25,211 bases of DNA from Actinomycetota bacterium (GTDB taxonomy: Bacteria; Actinomycetota; Thermoleophilia; Gaiellales; Gaiellaceae), in contig VAXT01000083.1 in NCBI GenBank assembly GCA_005883245.1, positions 1 to 25,211 of the forward strand. The letters are read 5' to 3'. The notes under the pieces are model-generated. The model ran no database searches. It had not been told where the DNA came from and worked only from the letters and a program-made list of their open reading frames with translations. A program made the translations under genes and the position numbers. Shown in pieces: positions 15,554 to 22,180 of the stretch (position 1 is the stretch's first letter; each line of letters starts with the position of its first letter).

Positions 15554-16413
15554 ACAGGCGGCTCGAGGAGCGCCGGGCGTACCACGCGCGGTACAAGCAG
15601 ACGGTGAAGACGCGCGGGAAGCCCTTCTTCCCGTACGCGATGTTCCACGACACGGTCATGAGCCTGCTCGTCGTGTGCCTGATCGTCGCGCTGGCGGTGA
15701 TCTGGAAGTACACCGCGAACGAGGGGACGGGCGAGCACGACTCGGGCTGGCTTGGCAAGCTCTACGACGAGAAGGCCGACCCGGGGACGACGAACTTCGT
15801 CCCGCGGCCGGACTGGTACTTCTACTTCCTCTTCTACCTCCTGCGGATCTTCAAATGGCCGGACTCGGTGATCCTGGGGACGGTCGGGATCCCGACAGTT
15901 GCACTCCTGCTCCTGCTCGCGCTGCCGTTCATCGACATCGGCCGCGAGCGGAGGCCGATGCGCCGGCCGGTGGCCATGACGGCGGCGGTCCTGACGATCA
16001 TCACGATGGGCGTGCTCACCTACAAAGGCGCAACCGCGAAGGAGCCGCTCGCCGCCGAGAACCTCGTGCTCGTGCCGAAGTGGGCCGCGAAGCAAGGGTT
16101 CGCCGGCAACCAGACTGCCGTGGACGGGGCGAAGATCTTTGCCCAGGTCGGGTGCATGAACTGCCACACCTACCTGGGCGCGGGGACGTCGAACCTGGGC
16201 GCGCCCGACCTGTCGAAGATCGGGAAGACGTCGAACCGCGGGGTCGCGGGCTTCGCCACCTACGTCTCCGACCCGTCGAAGTTCGGCAACAACGTGATGC
16301 CGCAGTTCAAAGATCTCGGGGCGGACAACCTGCGCAAGCTCGGCACGTTCCTCCAGTCCTCCGGCACGTGCAGTCCGAAGACGGACACGTGCCCCGCTGC
16401 GGGCGGGCAGTAA
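15550..16413 (+). CDS. qcrC: Cytochrome b subunit IV fused to cytochrome c (QcrC type)
   Basis: 287 residues. The N-terminal part is the C-terminal half of cytochrome b (subunit IV) with three helices: MSLLVVCLIVALAVIWKY, the PDWYFYFLFYLLRIF segment carrying the Qo-site P-[DE]-W-Y motif at residues 87-90, and ILGTVGIPTVALLLLLALPF. A fourth helix at about 141-158 leads to a mono-heme cytochrome c domain outside the membrane, with the heme motif Cys202-Met-Asn-Cys205-His206 and a probable axial Met250 (NNVMPQF). This subunit IV-cytochrome c fusion is the form known from Bacillus QcrC, rather than the separate diheme cytochrome of mycobacterial complexes. It needs cytochrome c maturation, whose genes are not in the window. 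The start overlaps qcrB by four bases and its stop overlaps ubiX by one. Confidence 0.93.
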   Translation: MNRRLEERRAYHARYKQTVKTRGKPFFPYAMFHDTVMSLLVVCLIVALAVIWKYTANEGTGEHDSGWLGKLYDEKADPGTTNFVPRPDWYFYFLFYLLRIFKWPDSVILGTVGIPTVALLLLLALPFIDIGRERRPMRRPVAMTAAVLTIITMGVLTYKGATAKEPLAAENLVLVPKWAAKQGFAGNQTAVDGAKIFAQVGCMNCHTYLGAGTSNLGAPDLSKIGKTSNRGVAGFATYVSDPSKFGNNVMPQFKDLGADNLRKLGTFLQSSGTCSPKTDTCPAAGGQ

Positions 16414-17003
16414 TGCGGGTCTTCCTGGGGATCACGGGCGCTTCCGGGGCGCCGTACGCCGCGCGCCTCGTCGAGTCGCTGGCGGCGGCCGAGTGTGAGA
16501 TCGGGTTGTGCGCGTCGGCGGCCGGGGTCCAGGTGCTGGCCACGGAGCTGTACGGCGACCCGCGGCTGCCTCGGGACGAGGTGCTCGCGCGCTTCACCGA
16601 GCCCGCTCGCGACGCCGTCACCGTTTTCGACCCGCACGACTACTCGGCGCCGTACGCGAGCGGCTCGGCGTCCGTCGACGGCTACGTCGTCTGCCCGTGC
16701 TCGATGGCGACCGCTGGGACGATCGCGACCGGGGGCGAGGCGAATCTCATCCACCGCGCGGCTGGGGTCGCGCTGAAGGAGGAGCGCAAGCTCGTTCTCG
16801 TCCCGCGCGAGACGCCGCTGTCCACGATCCACCTCGAGAACCTGCTCACGTTGCGCCGCGCAGGCGCGACGATCCTCTTCGCTGCGCCGGGCTTCTACCA
16901 CGGCGCAAAGTCGGTCGACGACCTCGTCGACTTCGTGGCCGGCCGCGCGCTGGCCCAGCTCGGGCTCGAGCAGACCCTCGTCAAGCCGTGGGGCGACGAA
17001 TGA
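16413..17003 (+). CDS. ubiX: UbiX-family flavin prenyltransferase
   Basis: 196 residues from ATG 16413, which shares a base with the qcrC stop. Family motifs are all there: the FMN-binding GITGASGAPYAARL at the N-terminus, VCPCSMATAGTIATGGEANLIHRAAGVALKEERKLVLVPRETPLS, and AGATILFAAPGFYHG. UbiX joins dimethylallyl phosphate to FMN to make prenylated FMN, the cofactor of UbiD. In this gene cluster it would serve the UbiD-type decarboxylase of late menaquinone synthesis (MqnM role). The enzyme itself looks complete even though the ubiD gene in this window is broken, so it either serves another UbiD or indicates the ubiD break is not real. Confidence 0.93.
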   Translation: MRVFLGITGASGAPYAARLVESLAAAECEIGLCASAAGVQVLATELYGDPRLPRDEVLARFTEPARDAVTVFDPHDYSAPYASGSASVDGYVVCPCSMATAGTIATGGEANLIHRAAGVALKEERKLVLVPRETPLSTIHLENLLTLRRAGATILFAAPGFYHGAKSVDDLVDFVAGRALAQLGLEQTLVKPWGDE

Positions 17004-17022
17004 GCCGTGTCCGGGGGAACGC

Positions 17023-17706
17023 ATGAACGTCAAGAGCGGGACGCTGCCGGCCGAGGGCGTGCGGTCGATGTTCGGCCGGATCGCGCCCGTGTACGACTCG
17101 ATGAACCGGGTGATGACGGCAGGGCTCGACCGGCGCTGGCGCCGTGAGGCCGCCAGGACCGTTGTCAAGCCCGGCGACAAGGTGCTCGACTCCTGTTGCG
17201 GCACCGGCGACCTCGCGATCGCGGCTGCCGCAGCCGGAGGGAAGGTGACCGGGATCGACTTCTCCAAGCCGATGCTGGAGCGCGCTCGCCGCAAGGCTCC
17301 CGAGCTCGAGTGGGTCGAAGGCGATGCGCTCGCCCTGCCGTTCGCCGACGGCTCCTTCGACGCGGCCACGGTCGGCTTCGGTGTCCGCAACCTGTCCGAG
17401 CTCGACCGCGGGCTGAGTGAGCTGCGACGCGTCCTCCGCCCGGGCGGCCGGCTTGCGATTCTCGAGATCACGCGCCCCCGGGGGCTACTCGCCCCGTTCT
17501 ACCGGCTCTGGTTCGACGTCCTGATCCCGGCGGCCGGAAAAGTCCTTCCCGGCGGCTCCGCGTACACGTATCTTCCGGCCAGCGTGCGTCGCTTCCCCGA
17601 TCCAGAGGGACTGGCCCACGTCATGGACGAGGCCGGCTTCGGCGAGATCCGCTGGCGCCTCTTCGCGGGCGGCATCGTCGCCCTGCACACCGGGGTCGCC
17701 CGGTGA
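17023..17706 (+). CDS. menG: Demethylmenaquinone methyltransferase (UbiE/MenG)
   Basis: 227 residues from ATG 17023, preceded by a G-rich site (GGGGGAA) at about seven bases. The UbiE family pattern is clear: VRSMFGRIAPVYDSMNRVMTAGLDRRWRR at the N-terminus, motif I VLDSCCGTGDLAIAAA, GIDFSKPMLERAR, a post-motif ALPFADGSFDAATVGFGVRNLSELDRGL, and LEITRPRGLLAPFYRLWFD. It methylates demethylmenaquinone with SAM, the final step of menaquinone synthesis at the membrane surface. There is no ubiquinone pathway here, so the menaquinone role is chosen from context. The stop overlaps the start of the polyprenyl synthase gene (GTGA), which makes the side chain of the same molecule. Confidence 0.94.
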   Translation: MNVKSGTLPAEGVRSMFGRIAPVYDSMNRVMTAGLDRRWRREAARTVVKPGDKVLDSCCGTGDLAIAAAAAGGKVTGIDFSKPMLERARRKAPELEWVEGDALALPFADGSFDAATVGFGVRNLSELDRGLSELRRVLRPGGRLAILEITRPRGLLAPFYRLWFDVLIPAAGKVLPGGSAYTYLPASVRRFPDPEGLAHVMDEAGFGEIRWRLFAGGIVALHTGVAR

Positions 17707-18614
17707 GCGCCCTCGCAACCGTCCAGGCCGCCCCCGGTCTCGACACGTACCTCGAGGAGCTCGAAGACCGCCTGGCCATCGCGGTCGCGGCGCGGCCCGG
17801 GCTCGTGGCGGAGATCGGAACCGAGGCCCTCGCCTCGGGCGGCAAGCGCCTCCGCCCACTGCTCGTCTTCCTCACGGCCGATCCCGAGGCCGGGAGCCCG
17901 GTTGCCGCCGGCGTCGCGATCGAGCTCGTGCACATGGCGAGCCTCGTCCACGACGACCTGATCGACGGGGCCGAGCTGCGTCGAGGGCGAGCGTCCGTCT
18001 GGTCCGCCTACGGCGCGGGCGCCGCGCGAGCCGGAGGCGTCTACCTCTTCGCACGCGCCTTCGCCGAGCTCGCGGAAACGGGCGACGGAGGAGCGGTCGC
18101 GATCCTCGCCGATGCGGCACTGGCGCTCGTCCGCGGGGAGGGGCTCGAGCGCAATCAGCGGCACCGTCCGGAGACGAGCGTCGAGGAGTACCTGAACCGC
18201 TGCACGCTGAAGACGGCCAAGCTCTTCGAGGCCGCGTGCCTGCTCTCGAGCCGTCGTCCCGAGCTCGGCGAGTTCGGCCTCGCGCTCGGAATCGCGTTCC
18301 AGATCGTCGACGACTGTCTCGACTGCGCGGGACAGACGGTCGAGACGGGCAAGATCGCCGGCACCGATCTCCGCGAAGGCATACCTACGCTTCCGCTTCT
18401 GCTCGCGGCTCGAGAGGACGCGCTCGTCCGCCAGGCGCTCGCGGGCGGATCGCTCGAGGGTGCGCTGCTTCGAGTTGCGGCGAGCGGCGCGATCGAAGAG
18501 GCCCGGCAGGTCGCGCGCAACTACGCTGAGCGGGCGCTGGCGTGTCTCGACGGTCTCGAGGCGCGCGACGAGCTCGAGGCGATCGCGGAAGCCGTGGTAG
18601 ACAGGACTGCCTAG
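17703..18614 (+). CDS. Polyprenyl diphosphate synthase (trans-isoprenyl type)
   Basis: 303 residues from GTG 17703. It has GGKRLRPLLVFL, the first Asp-rich motif (LVHDDLIDGAELRRGR; Asp84, Asp85, Asp88) and the second (FQIVDDCLDCAG; Asp203, Asp204, Asp207), plus the K-T-x-K-L-F-E-A segment between them. It would condense isopentenyl diphosphate units into the all-trans chain used as menaquinone tail. A small departure is ARAGGVYLFARAF, where most relatives have Gly-Asp-Tyr at the GGVY position. Length is within the normal range. It lies between menG and mqnE and is translationally coupled to menG, so a quinone-tail role is more likely than a carotenoid role. The exact chain length cannot be told. 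Confidence 0.9.
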   Translation: MSALATVQAAPGLDTYLEELEDRLAIAVAARPGLVAEIGTEALASGGKRLRPLLVFLTADPEAGSPVAAGVAIELVHMASLVHDDLIDGAELRRGRASVWSAYGAGAARAGGVYLFARAFAELAETGDGGAVAILADAALALVRGEGLERNQRHRPETSVEEYLNRCTLKTAKLFEAACLLSSRRPELGEFGLALGIAFQIVDDCLDCAGQTVETGKIAGTDLREGIPTLPLLLAAREDALVRQALAGGSLEGALLRVAASGAIEEARQVARNYAERALACLDGLEARDELEAIAEAVVDRTA

Positions 18615-18616
18615 AA

Positions 18617-19828
18617 ATGTCTCAGGTGGATTCGAAACGCGTCGACCGGTCAGTTCCGACGGACGCACGGGCAGAGCCCGCGCGTCCTGAAGACGGCACC
18701 GCAAGCGGTGCCTCGGTGGCCATTCTCGACCACACCGCGACGCTCGAGAGCATCCGCGAGAAGGTCGTCGCCGGCGAGCGGCTCGATCTCGAGGACGGCC
18801 TTCAGCTCATGGAGTCGGACGACGTGCTCGCGCTCGGCGAGCTGGCCGACCTCGCGCGCCGCCGGCGGGGCGGAAACGACGAGGTCTACTTCGTCCAGAA
18901 CCTGTACCTGAACCAGACGAACGTCTGCCGCGTCAAATGCAAGTTCTGCGCCTTCGCGGTCACGCAGAAACAGGAGGGCGCGTACACGTACACGGCCGAG
19001 GAGCTCGTCGAGGACGCGCTGCGCCAGCGCGAGCTGAGCGGCTTCACCGAGATCCACATGGTGGGCGGTGAGAGCCCGCATGTCGACTTCGACTACTACG
19101 TCCAGATCGTCTCCCAGCTCCACGAGGCGATGCCGGACGTGCACCTGAAGCTCTTTACCGCGAGCGAGATCCACCACATGTCGAAGCTCGGCGGCCTGAC
19201 CCACGAGCAGGTGCTCCGGGAGCTGCGCGACGCAGGCCTCGGCTCGCTGCCCGGCGGAGGCGCCGAGGTCTTCGCCGACCGGGTGCGCCGGCTGGTCGCG
19301 CCCGGGAAGGAGCATCCGGACAACTGGTTCGACGTCCACCGCACCGCGCACGGGCTCGGCATCCCGACCCACTGCACGATGCTCTACGGGCACGTCGAGA
19401 CCTACGCCGAGCGGGTCGACCACCTCCTGCGGCTGCGCGCGCTCCAGGACGAGACCGGCGGCTTCCTCGCCTTCATCCCGCTCGCGTTCCATCCCGAAAA
19501 CACGGTCTTCGAGCAGCGCGGCTGGAAGCACACGGCCGCTTCGGACGACCTCAAGCTGATCGCCGTCTCGCGGCTCCTGCTCGACAACATCCCGAACATC
19601 AAGGCCTACTGGATCATGATGGGCCTGCCGCTGACGCAAATTGCCCTGCATTTCGGCGCAAACGACGTGCAAGGGACGGTTGTGCGCGAGGAGATCTTCC
19701 ATGCGGCGGGGGCGCAGACCGAGACCGAGCAGAAGATCGACGAGCTGGTGCGCGTCGTCAGGGAGGCGGGGCGCATCCCCGTCCAGCGCGACACGCTCTA
19801 CAACGAGCTGCGGCGGTGGGACGACTGA
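18617..19828 (+). CDS. mqnE: Aminofutalosine synthase (radical SAM)
   Basis: 403 residues from ATG 18617, two bases after the upstream stop. The radical-SAM cluster is Cys104-x3-Cys108-x2-Cys111 (CRVKCKFCAF). It also has HMVGGESPHVDFDYY, the family's SLPGGGAEVF, and FIPLAFHPENTVF followed by LDNIPNIKAYWIMMGLPLTQIALHFGANDVQGTV, which distinguish MqnE from MqnC. It joins SAM adenosine to carboxyvinyloxybenzoate (the MqnA product) to form aminofutalosine. The first 35 or so residues are poorly conserved-looking and charged, so a later start is possible, but no strong alternative is seen. Downstream, a long hairpin separates it from mqnA. The enzyme is cytoplasmic and needs a 4Fe-4S cluster. Confidence 0.94.
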   Translation: MSQVDSKRVDRSVPTDARAEPARPEDGTASGASVAILDHTATLESIREKVVAGERLDLEDGLQLMESDDVLALGELADLARRRRGGNDEVYFVQNLYLNQTNVCRVKCKFCAFAVTQKQEGAYTYTAEELVEDALRQRELSGFTEIHMVGGESPHVDFDYYVQIVSQLHEAMPDVHLKLFTASEIHHMSKLGGLTHEQVLRELRDAGLGSLPGGGAEVFADRVRRLVAPGKEHPDNWFDVHRTAHGLGIPTHCTMLYGHVETYAERVDHLLRLRALQDETGGFLAFIPLAFHPENTVFEQRGWKHTAASDDLKLIAVSRLLLDNIPNIKAYWIMMGLPLTQIALHFGANDVQGTVVREEIFHAAGAQTETEQKIDELVRVVREAGRIPVQRDTLYNELRRWDD

Positions 19829-19849
19829 TGCAGAGTCGTCACTTCCGGT

Positions 19850-19903
19850 CACTGACACGTGCGCCCTGGAGCCGTAGCCTCAGCGGCAGGGGCGCGGTCA
19901 GTG
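19850..19903. repeat. Long imperfect hairpin between mqnE and mqnA
   Basis: CACTGAC (19850-19856) pairs with GTCAGTG (19897-19903). Inside, GCGCCCTG (19861-19868) pairs with CAGGGGCGC (19887-19895) with one bulge, and an inner CCG/CGG pair is possible. It fills the 118-base gap before mqnA. No T-run follows, so attenuation or RNA processing is more likely than simple termination. Confidence 0.45.
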
Positions 19904-19931
19904 GGGTCGCCCGTTCACGCGCGTGGACCTC

Positions 19932-19938
19932 AAAGGGG
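19932..19938 (+). promoter_or_regulatory. Shine-Dalgarno that places the mqnA start
   Basis: AAAGGGG, eight bases before GTG 19947. It favours that start over the in-frame GTG at 19923, which has no such site and adds eight residues before the conserved strand. Confidence 0.55.
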
Positions 19939-19946
19939 TCGCGACC

Positions 19947-20711
19947 GTGATCCGGCTCGGCCGCATCTCGTACGTGAACATGGCGCCGGTCTTCCACCGG
20001 CTCGAGGCGGAGGTCGAGGAGGTCAGCGGCGTCCCGACCGACCTCTCGCGCAGGCTCCTCGCCGGCGAGGTCGACGTGGCGCCGATCCCGTCCATCGAGT
20101 GGGCGCGGAACGCGGCCCAGCTCCGGCTCTTGCCGCGGCTCTGCGTGTCCTCCGAGGGCGCCGTCGACTCGATCCAGCTCGTCTCGCCGAAGCCGGTGAA
20201 CGAGATCCGTTCGATCGCGGTGACGCCTGAGAGCGCGACCTCGGTCGTGCTGGCGCGGATCCTGTTCCCGAACGCCTCCCACGTGCCGCTGGAGCAGCCC
20301 GCAGACGCGAAGCTCCTGATCGGCGACGCCGCGCTGCGGAGTGCGTTCGAGGACCCGACGCCGCACCACGACCTGGGACGCATCTGGACCGAGCGGACGG
20401 GCCTGCCGATGGTGTTCGCGGTCTGGGCCTGTGCCGATCCGCCGCCGGCCGGAGTCGAAGAGCTGGAGGACGCGCTCGTGGCGTCAGTGAGGCAGGCGCG
20501 CTCCGAGCCGGAGGTCCTCGCGCACGAGGCGATGGACCGGTACGGGTATCCCGCCGGGTTCCTCGCCCGCTACTTCGAGAAGCTGCGCTACAGGTTCGGC
20601 CCGCGCGAGCGCGCCGCGCTCTTCACCTTCCTCGAGCTCGCGCGCGACGCCGGCGAGCTCGACCGTGTCCCGAACCTGAGGTTCGTGTACGGCGAGGCGG
20701 TGCCGGCGTGA
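19947..20711 (+). CDS. mqnA: Chorismate dehydratase
   Basis: 254 residues from GTG 19947. The N-terminus IRLGRISYVNMAPVFHRL is the MqnA signature, followed by GVPTDLSRRLLAGEVDVAPIPSIEWARNAAQLRLLP and by SIAVTPESATSVVLARILF. The protein has the two-lobed periplasmic-binding-protein fold but no signal peptide. LLIGDAALR and the Trp-rich GLPMVFAVWA segment are also typical. It dehydrates chorismate to 3-[(1-carboxyvinyl)oxy]benzoate, the first committed step of the futalosine menaquinone pathway. Its stop overlaps the GTG of the next gene (GTGA), so the three genes mqnA, lipoprotein and mqnC are translationally linked. Confidence 0.94.
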   Translation: MIRLGRISYVNMAPVFHRLEAEVEEVSGVPTDLSRRLLAGEVDVAPIPSIEWARNAAQLRLLPRLCVSSEGAVDSIQLVSPKPVNEIRSIAVTPESATSVVLARILFPNASHVPLEQPADAKLLIGDAALRSAFEDPTPHHDLGRIWTERTGLPMVFAVWACADPPPAGVEELEDALVASVRQARSEPEVLAHEAMDRYGYPAGFLARYFEKLRYRFGPRERAALFTFLELARDAGELDRVPNLRFVYGEAVPA

Positions 20712-21067
20712 TCCGTCTGCTGCTGGGGGCGGGCCTCCTCCTGCTCGTCGTGGCCTGCGGCGGCAAGGAGAAGACCCAGTACAGCTACGCCAAGAGCGTC
20801 GACTGCTTCCACGGCCTCGGCAAGACCCAGAAGCTGCTGAACAAGGGACAGACCGCCGCGCACATCGAGACGAAGACCAAGGCCTTCGAGATTCTGTTCC
20901 TGCCGAGTGGAGCACAGGCGTCGGCCTACGCGAAGCAGCTCAAGGCACCGAGCGGGAGGCTGGCCACGAAGGGCAACGTGATCATCTTCGGGCACCGGAA
21001 CAGCTCGAGCATCGGGCCCGACGTATCGGCTGACGAGATGAACAAGGTCAAGGACTGCCTGGCGTGA
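20708..21067 (+). CDS. Small lipoprotein inside the mqn operon
   Basis: 119 residues from GTG 20708. A short hydrophobic signal ends in a lipobox (LVVAC, Cys17), followed by GGKEK, so it should be lipid-anchored on the outer face of the membrane. The mature part of about 100 residues has two more cysteines (in SVDCFHG near residue 37 and KDCLA at the end) that could form a disulfide. It shows mixed alpha/beta character (FEILFLPSGAQASAYAKQL, GNVIIFGHRNSS). No family is recognised. It overlaps mqnA and mqnC by four bases on each side, so it is made together with two cytoplasmic menaquinone enzymes; why a lipoprotein belongs there is unknown. Confidence 0.8.
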   Translation: MIRLLLGAGLLLLVVACGGKEKTQYSYAKSVDCFHGLGKTQKLLNKGQTAAHIETKTKAFEILFLPSGAQASAYAKQLKAPSGRLATKGNVIIFGHRNSSSIGPDVSADEMNKVKDCLA

Positions 21068-22140
21068 CCGCGCCGATCCTCGAGAAGGCCCTCGACGGCG
21101 AGCGCATCACCGACGAAGAAGCGCTCGCGCTCCTCGAGTCGAAGGACCTCGTCGCGGTCGGCAAGGCCGCGGACGAGCTCCGTGCGCGCCGCACCGACGC
21201 GGGGCGGATCACGTTCATCATCGACCGCAACGTCAACTACACGAACGTCTGCGTCACCGACTGCGACTTCTGCGCGTTCTACCGCCGGCCGGGCGACCGC
21301 GCCGAGGGGTACCTGCTGCCGAAGGCCGTCATCTACAAGAAGGTCGAGGAGACGCTCGCGATTGGCGGCACCGGCGTGCTCATGCAGGGCGGGCATCATC
21401 CGGATCTCGGGATCGACTACTACGAGGATCTCTTCCGCTCGCTCAAGGAGCGCTACCCGATCCACCTGCACGCGCTGTCGCCGCCGGAGATCCAGCACAT
21501 CGCGCGGCGCTCGAAGCTGACCGTCCCGGCCACGCTGACGCGCCTGCGCGACGCGGGCCTCGACTCGATTCCGGGCGGAGGCGCCGAGATCCTCGTCGAC
21601 CGTGTCCGCGACATCATCGCGCCGAAGAAGACGAAGACCGCGGACTGGCTCGGCGTGATGCGGCACGCGCATCGCCTGGGGATGTCGACGACCGCGACGA
21701 TGATGTACGGCCACGTTGAGACGCTCGCCGAGCGCATCGAGCACATGCGCCGCATCCGCGAGCTCCAGGACGAGACGCGGGGCTTCCGAGCGTTCATCTC
21801 CTGGACGTTCCAGCCGCAGGGCACGCGACTCGCCCCGCTCGTGACGCACCATCCGACCTCGTTCGAGTACCTGCTCACGCAGGCCGTGAGCCGCATCTAC
21901 CTCGACAACGTCGACCACATCCAGTCCTCGTGGGTGACGCAGGGGATGAAGGTGGGGCAGGTCGCACTCGAGTTCGGCGCCGACGACCTCGGCTCCGTGA
22001 TGATCGAGGAGAACGTCGTCTCGGCGGCGGGCACGACGCACCGCGCGTCGACGGACGACTTCATCCGCGCAATCAAGGCGCTCGGCAAGACGCCGGTGCA
22101 GCGCGACACGCTCTACCGCGACGTCCGCGTCTGGAACTAG
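21064..22140 (+). CDS. mqnC: Cyclic dehypoxanthinyl futalosine synthase (radical SAM)
   Basis: 358 residues from GTG 21064, overlapping the lipoprotein stop. The radical-SAM cysteines are Cys63-x3-Cys67-x2-Cys70 (CVTDCDFCAFYR). MqnC-type landmarks are GYLLPKAVIYKKVEE, VLMQGGHHPDLGIDYYEDLF, HALSPPEIQHIAR, LDSIPGGGAEILVDRVR, and TFQPQGTRL with the C-terminal SSWVTQGMKVGQVALEFGADDLGSVMIEENVVSAAG. It cyclises dehypoxanthine futalosine to the cyclic form, the third step of the branch. Both MqnC and MqnE are present here and differ at the expected signature segments, so neither call depends on the other. The gene ends 40 bases before an unrelated secreted protein and probably closes the operon. Confidence 0.95.
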   Translation: MTAPILEKALDGERITDEEALALLESKDLVAVGKAADELRARRTDAGRITFIIDRNVNYTNVCVTDCDFCAFYRRPGDRAEGYLLPKAVIYKKVEETLAIGGTGVLMQGGHHPDLGIDYYEDLFRSLKERYPIHLHALSPPEIQHIARRSKLTVPATLTRLRDAGLDSIPGGGAEILVDRVRDIIAPKKTKTADWLGVMRHAHRLGMSTTATMMYGHVETLAERIEHMRRIRELQDETRGFRAFISWTFQPQGTRLAPLVTHHPTSFEYLLTQAVSRIYLDNVDHIQSSWVTQGMKVGQVALEFGADDLGSVMIEENVVSAAGTTHRASTDDFIRAIKALGKTPVQRDTLYRDVRVWN

Positions 22141-22161
22141 ACCGCCGGTCGGAGCTTCCGC

Positions 22162-22167
22162 TAGCCT
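22162..22167 (+). promoter_or_regulatory. Candidate -10 element for first NAGPA-like gene
   Basis: TAGCCT, thirteen bases before ATG 22181. The local context GGAG...CGCTA is shared with the region ahead of the paralogue at 24801-24810. No -35 is clear. Confidence 0.25.
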
Positions 22168-22180
22168 CGTCGCGGGTCTG

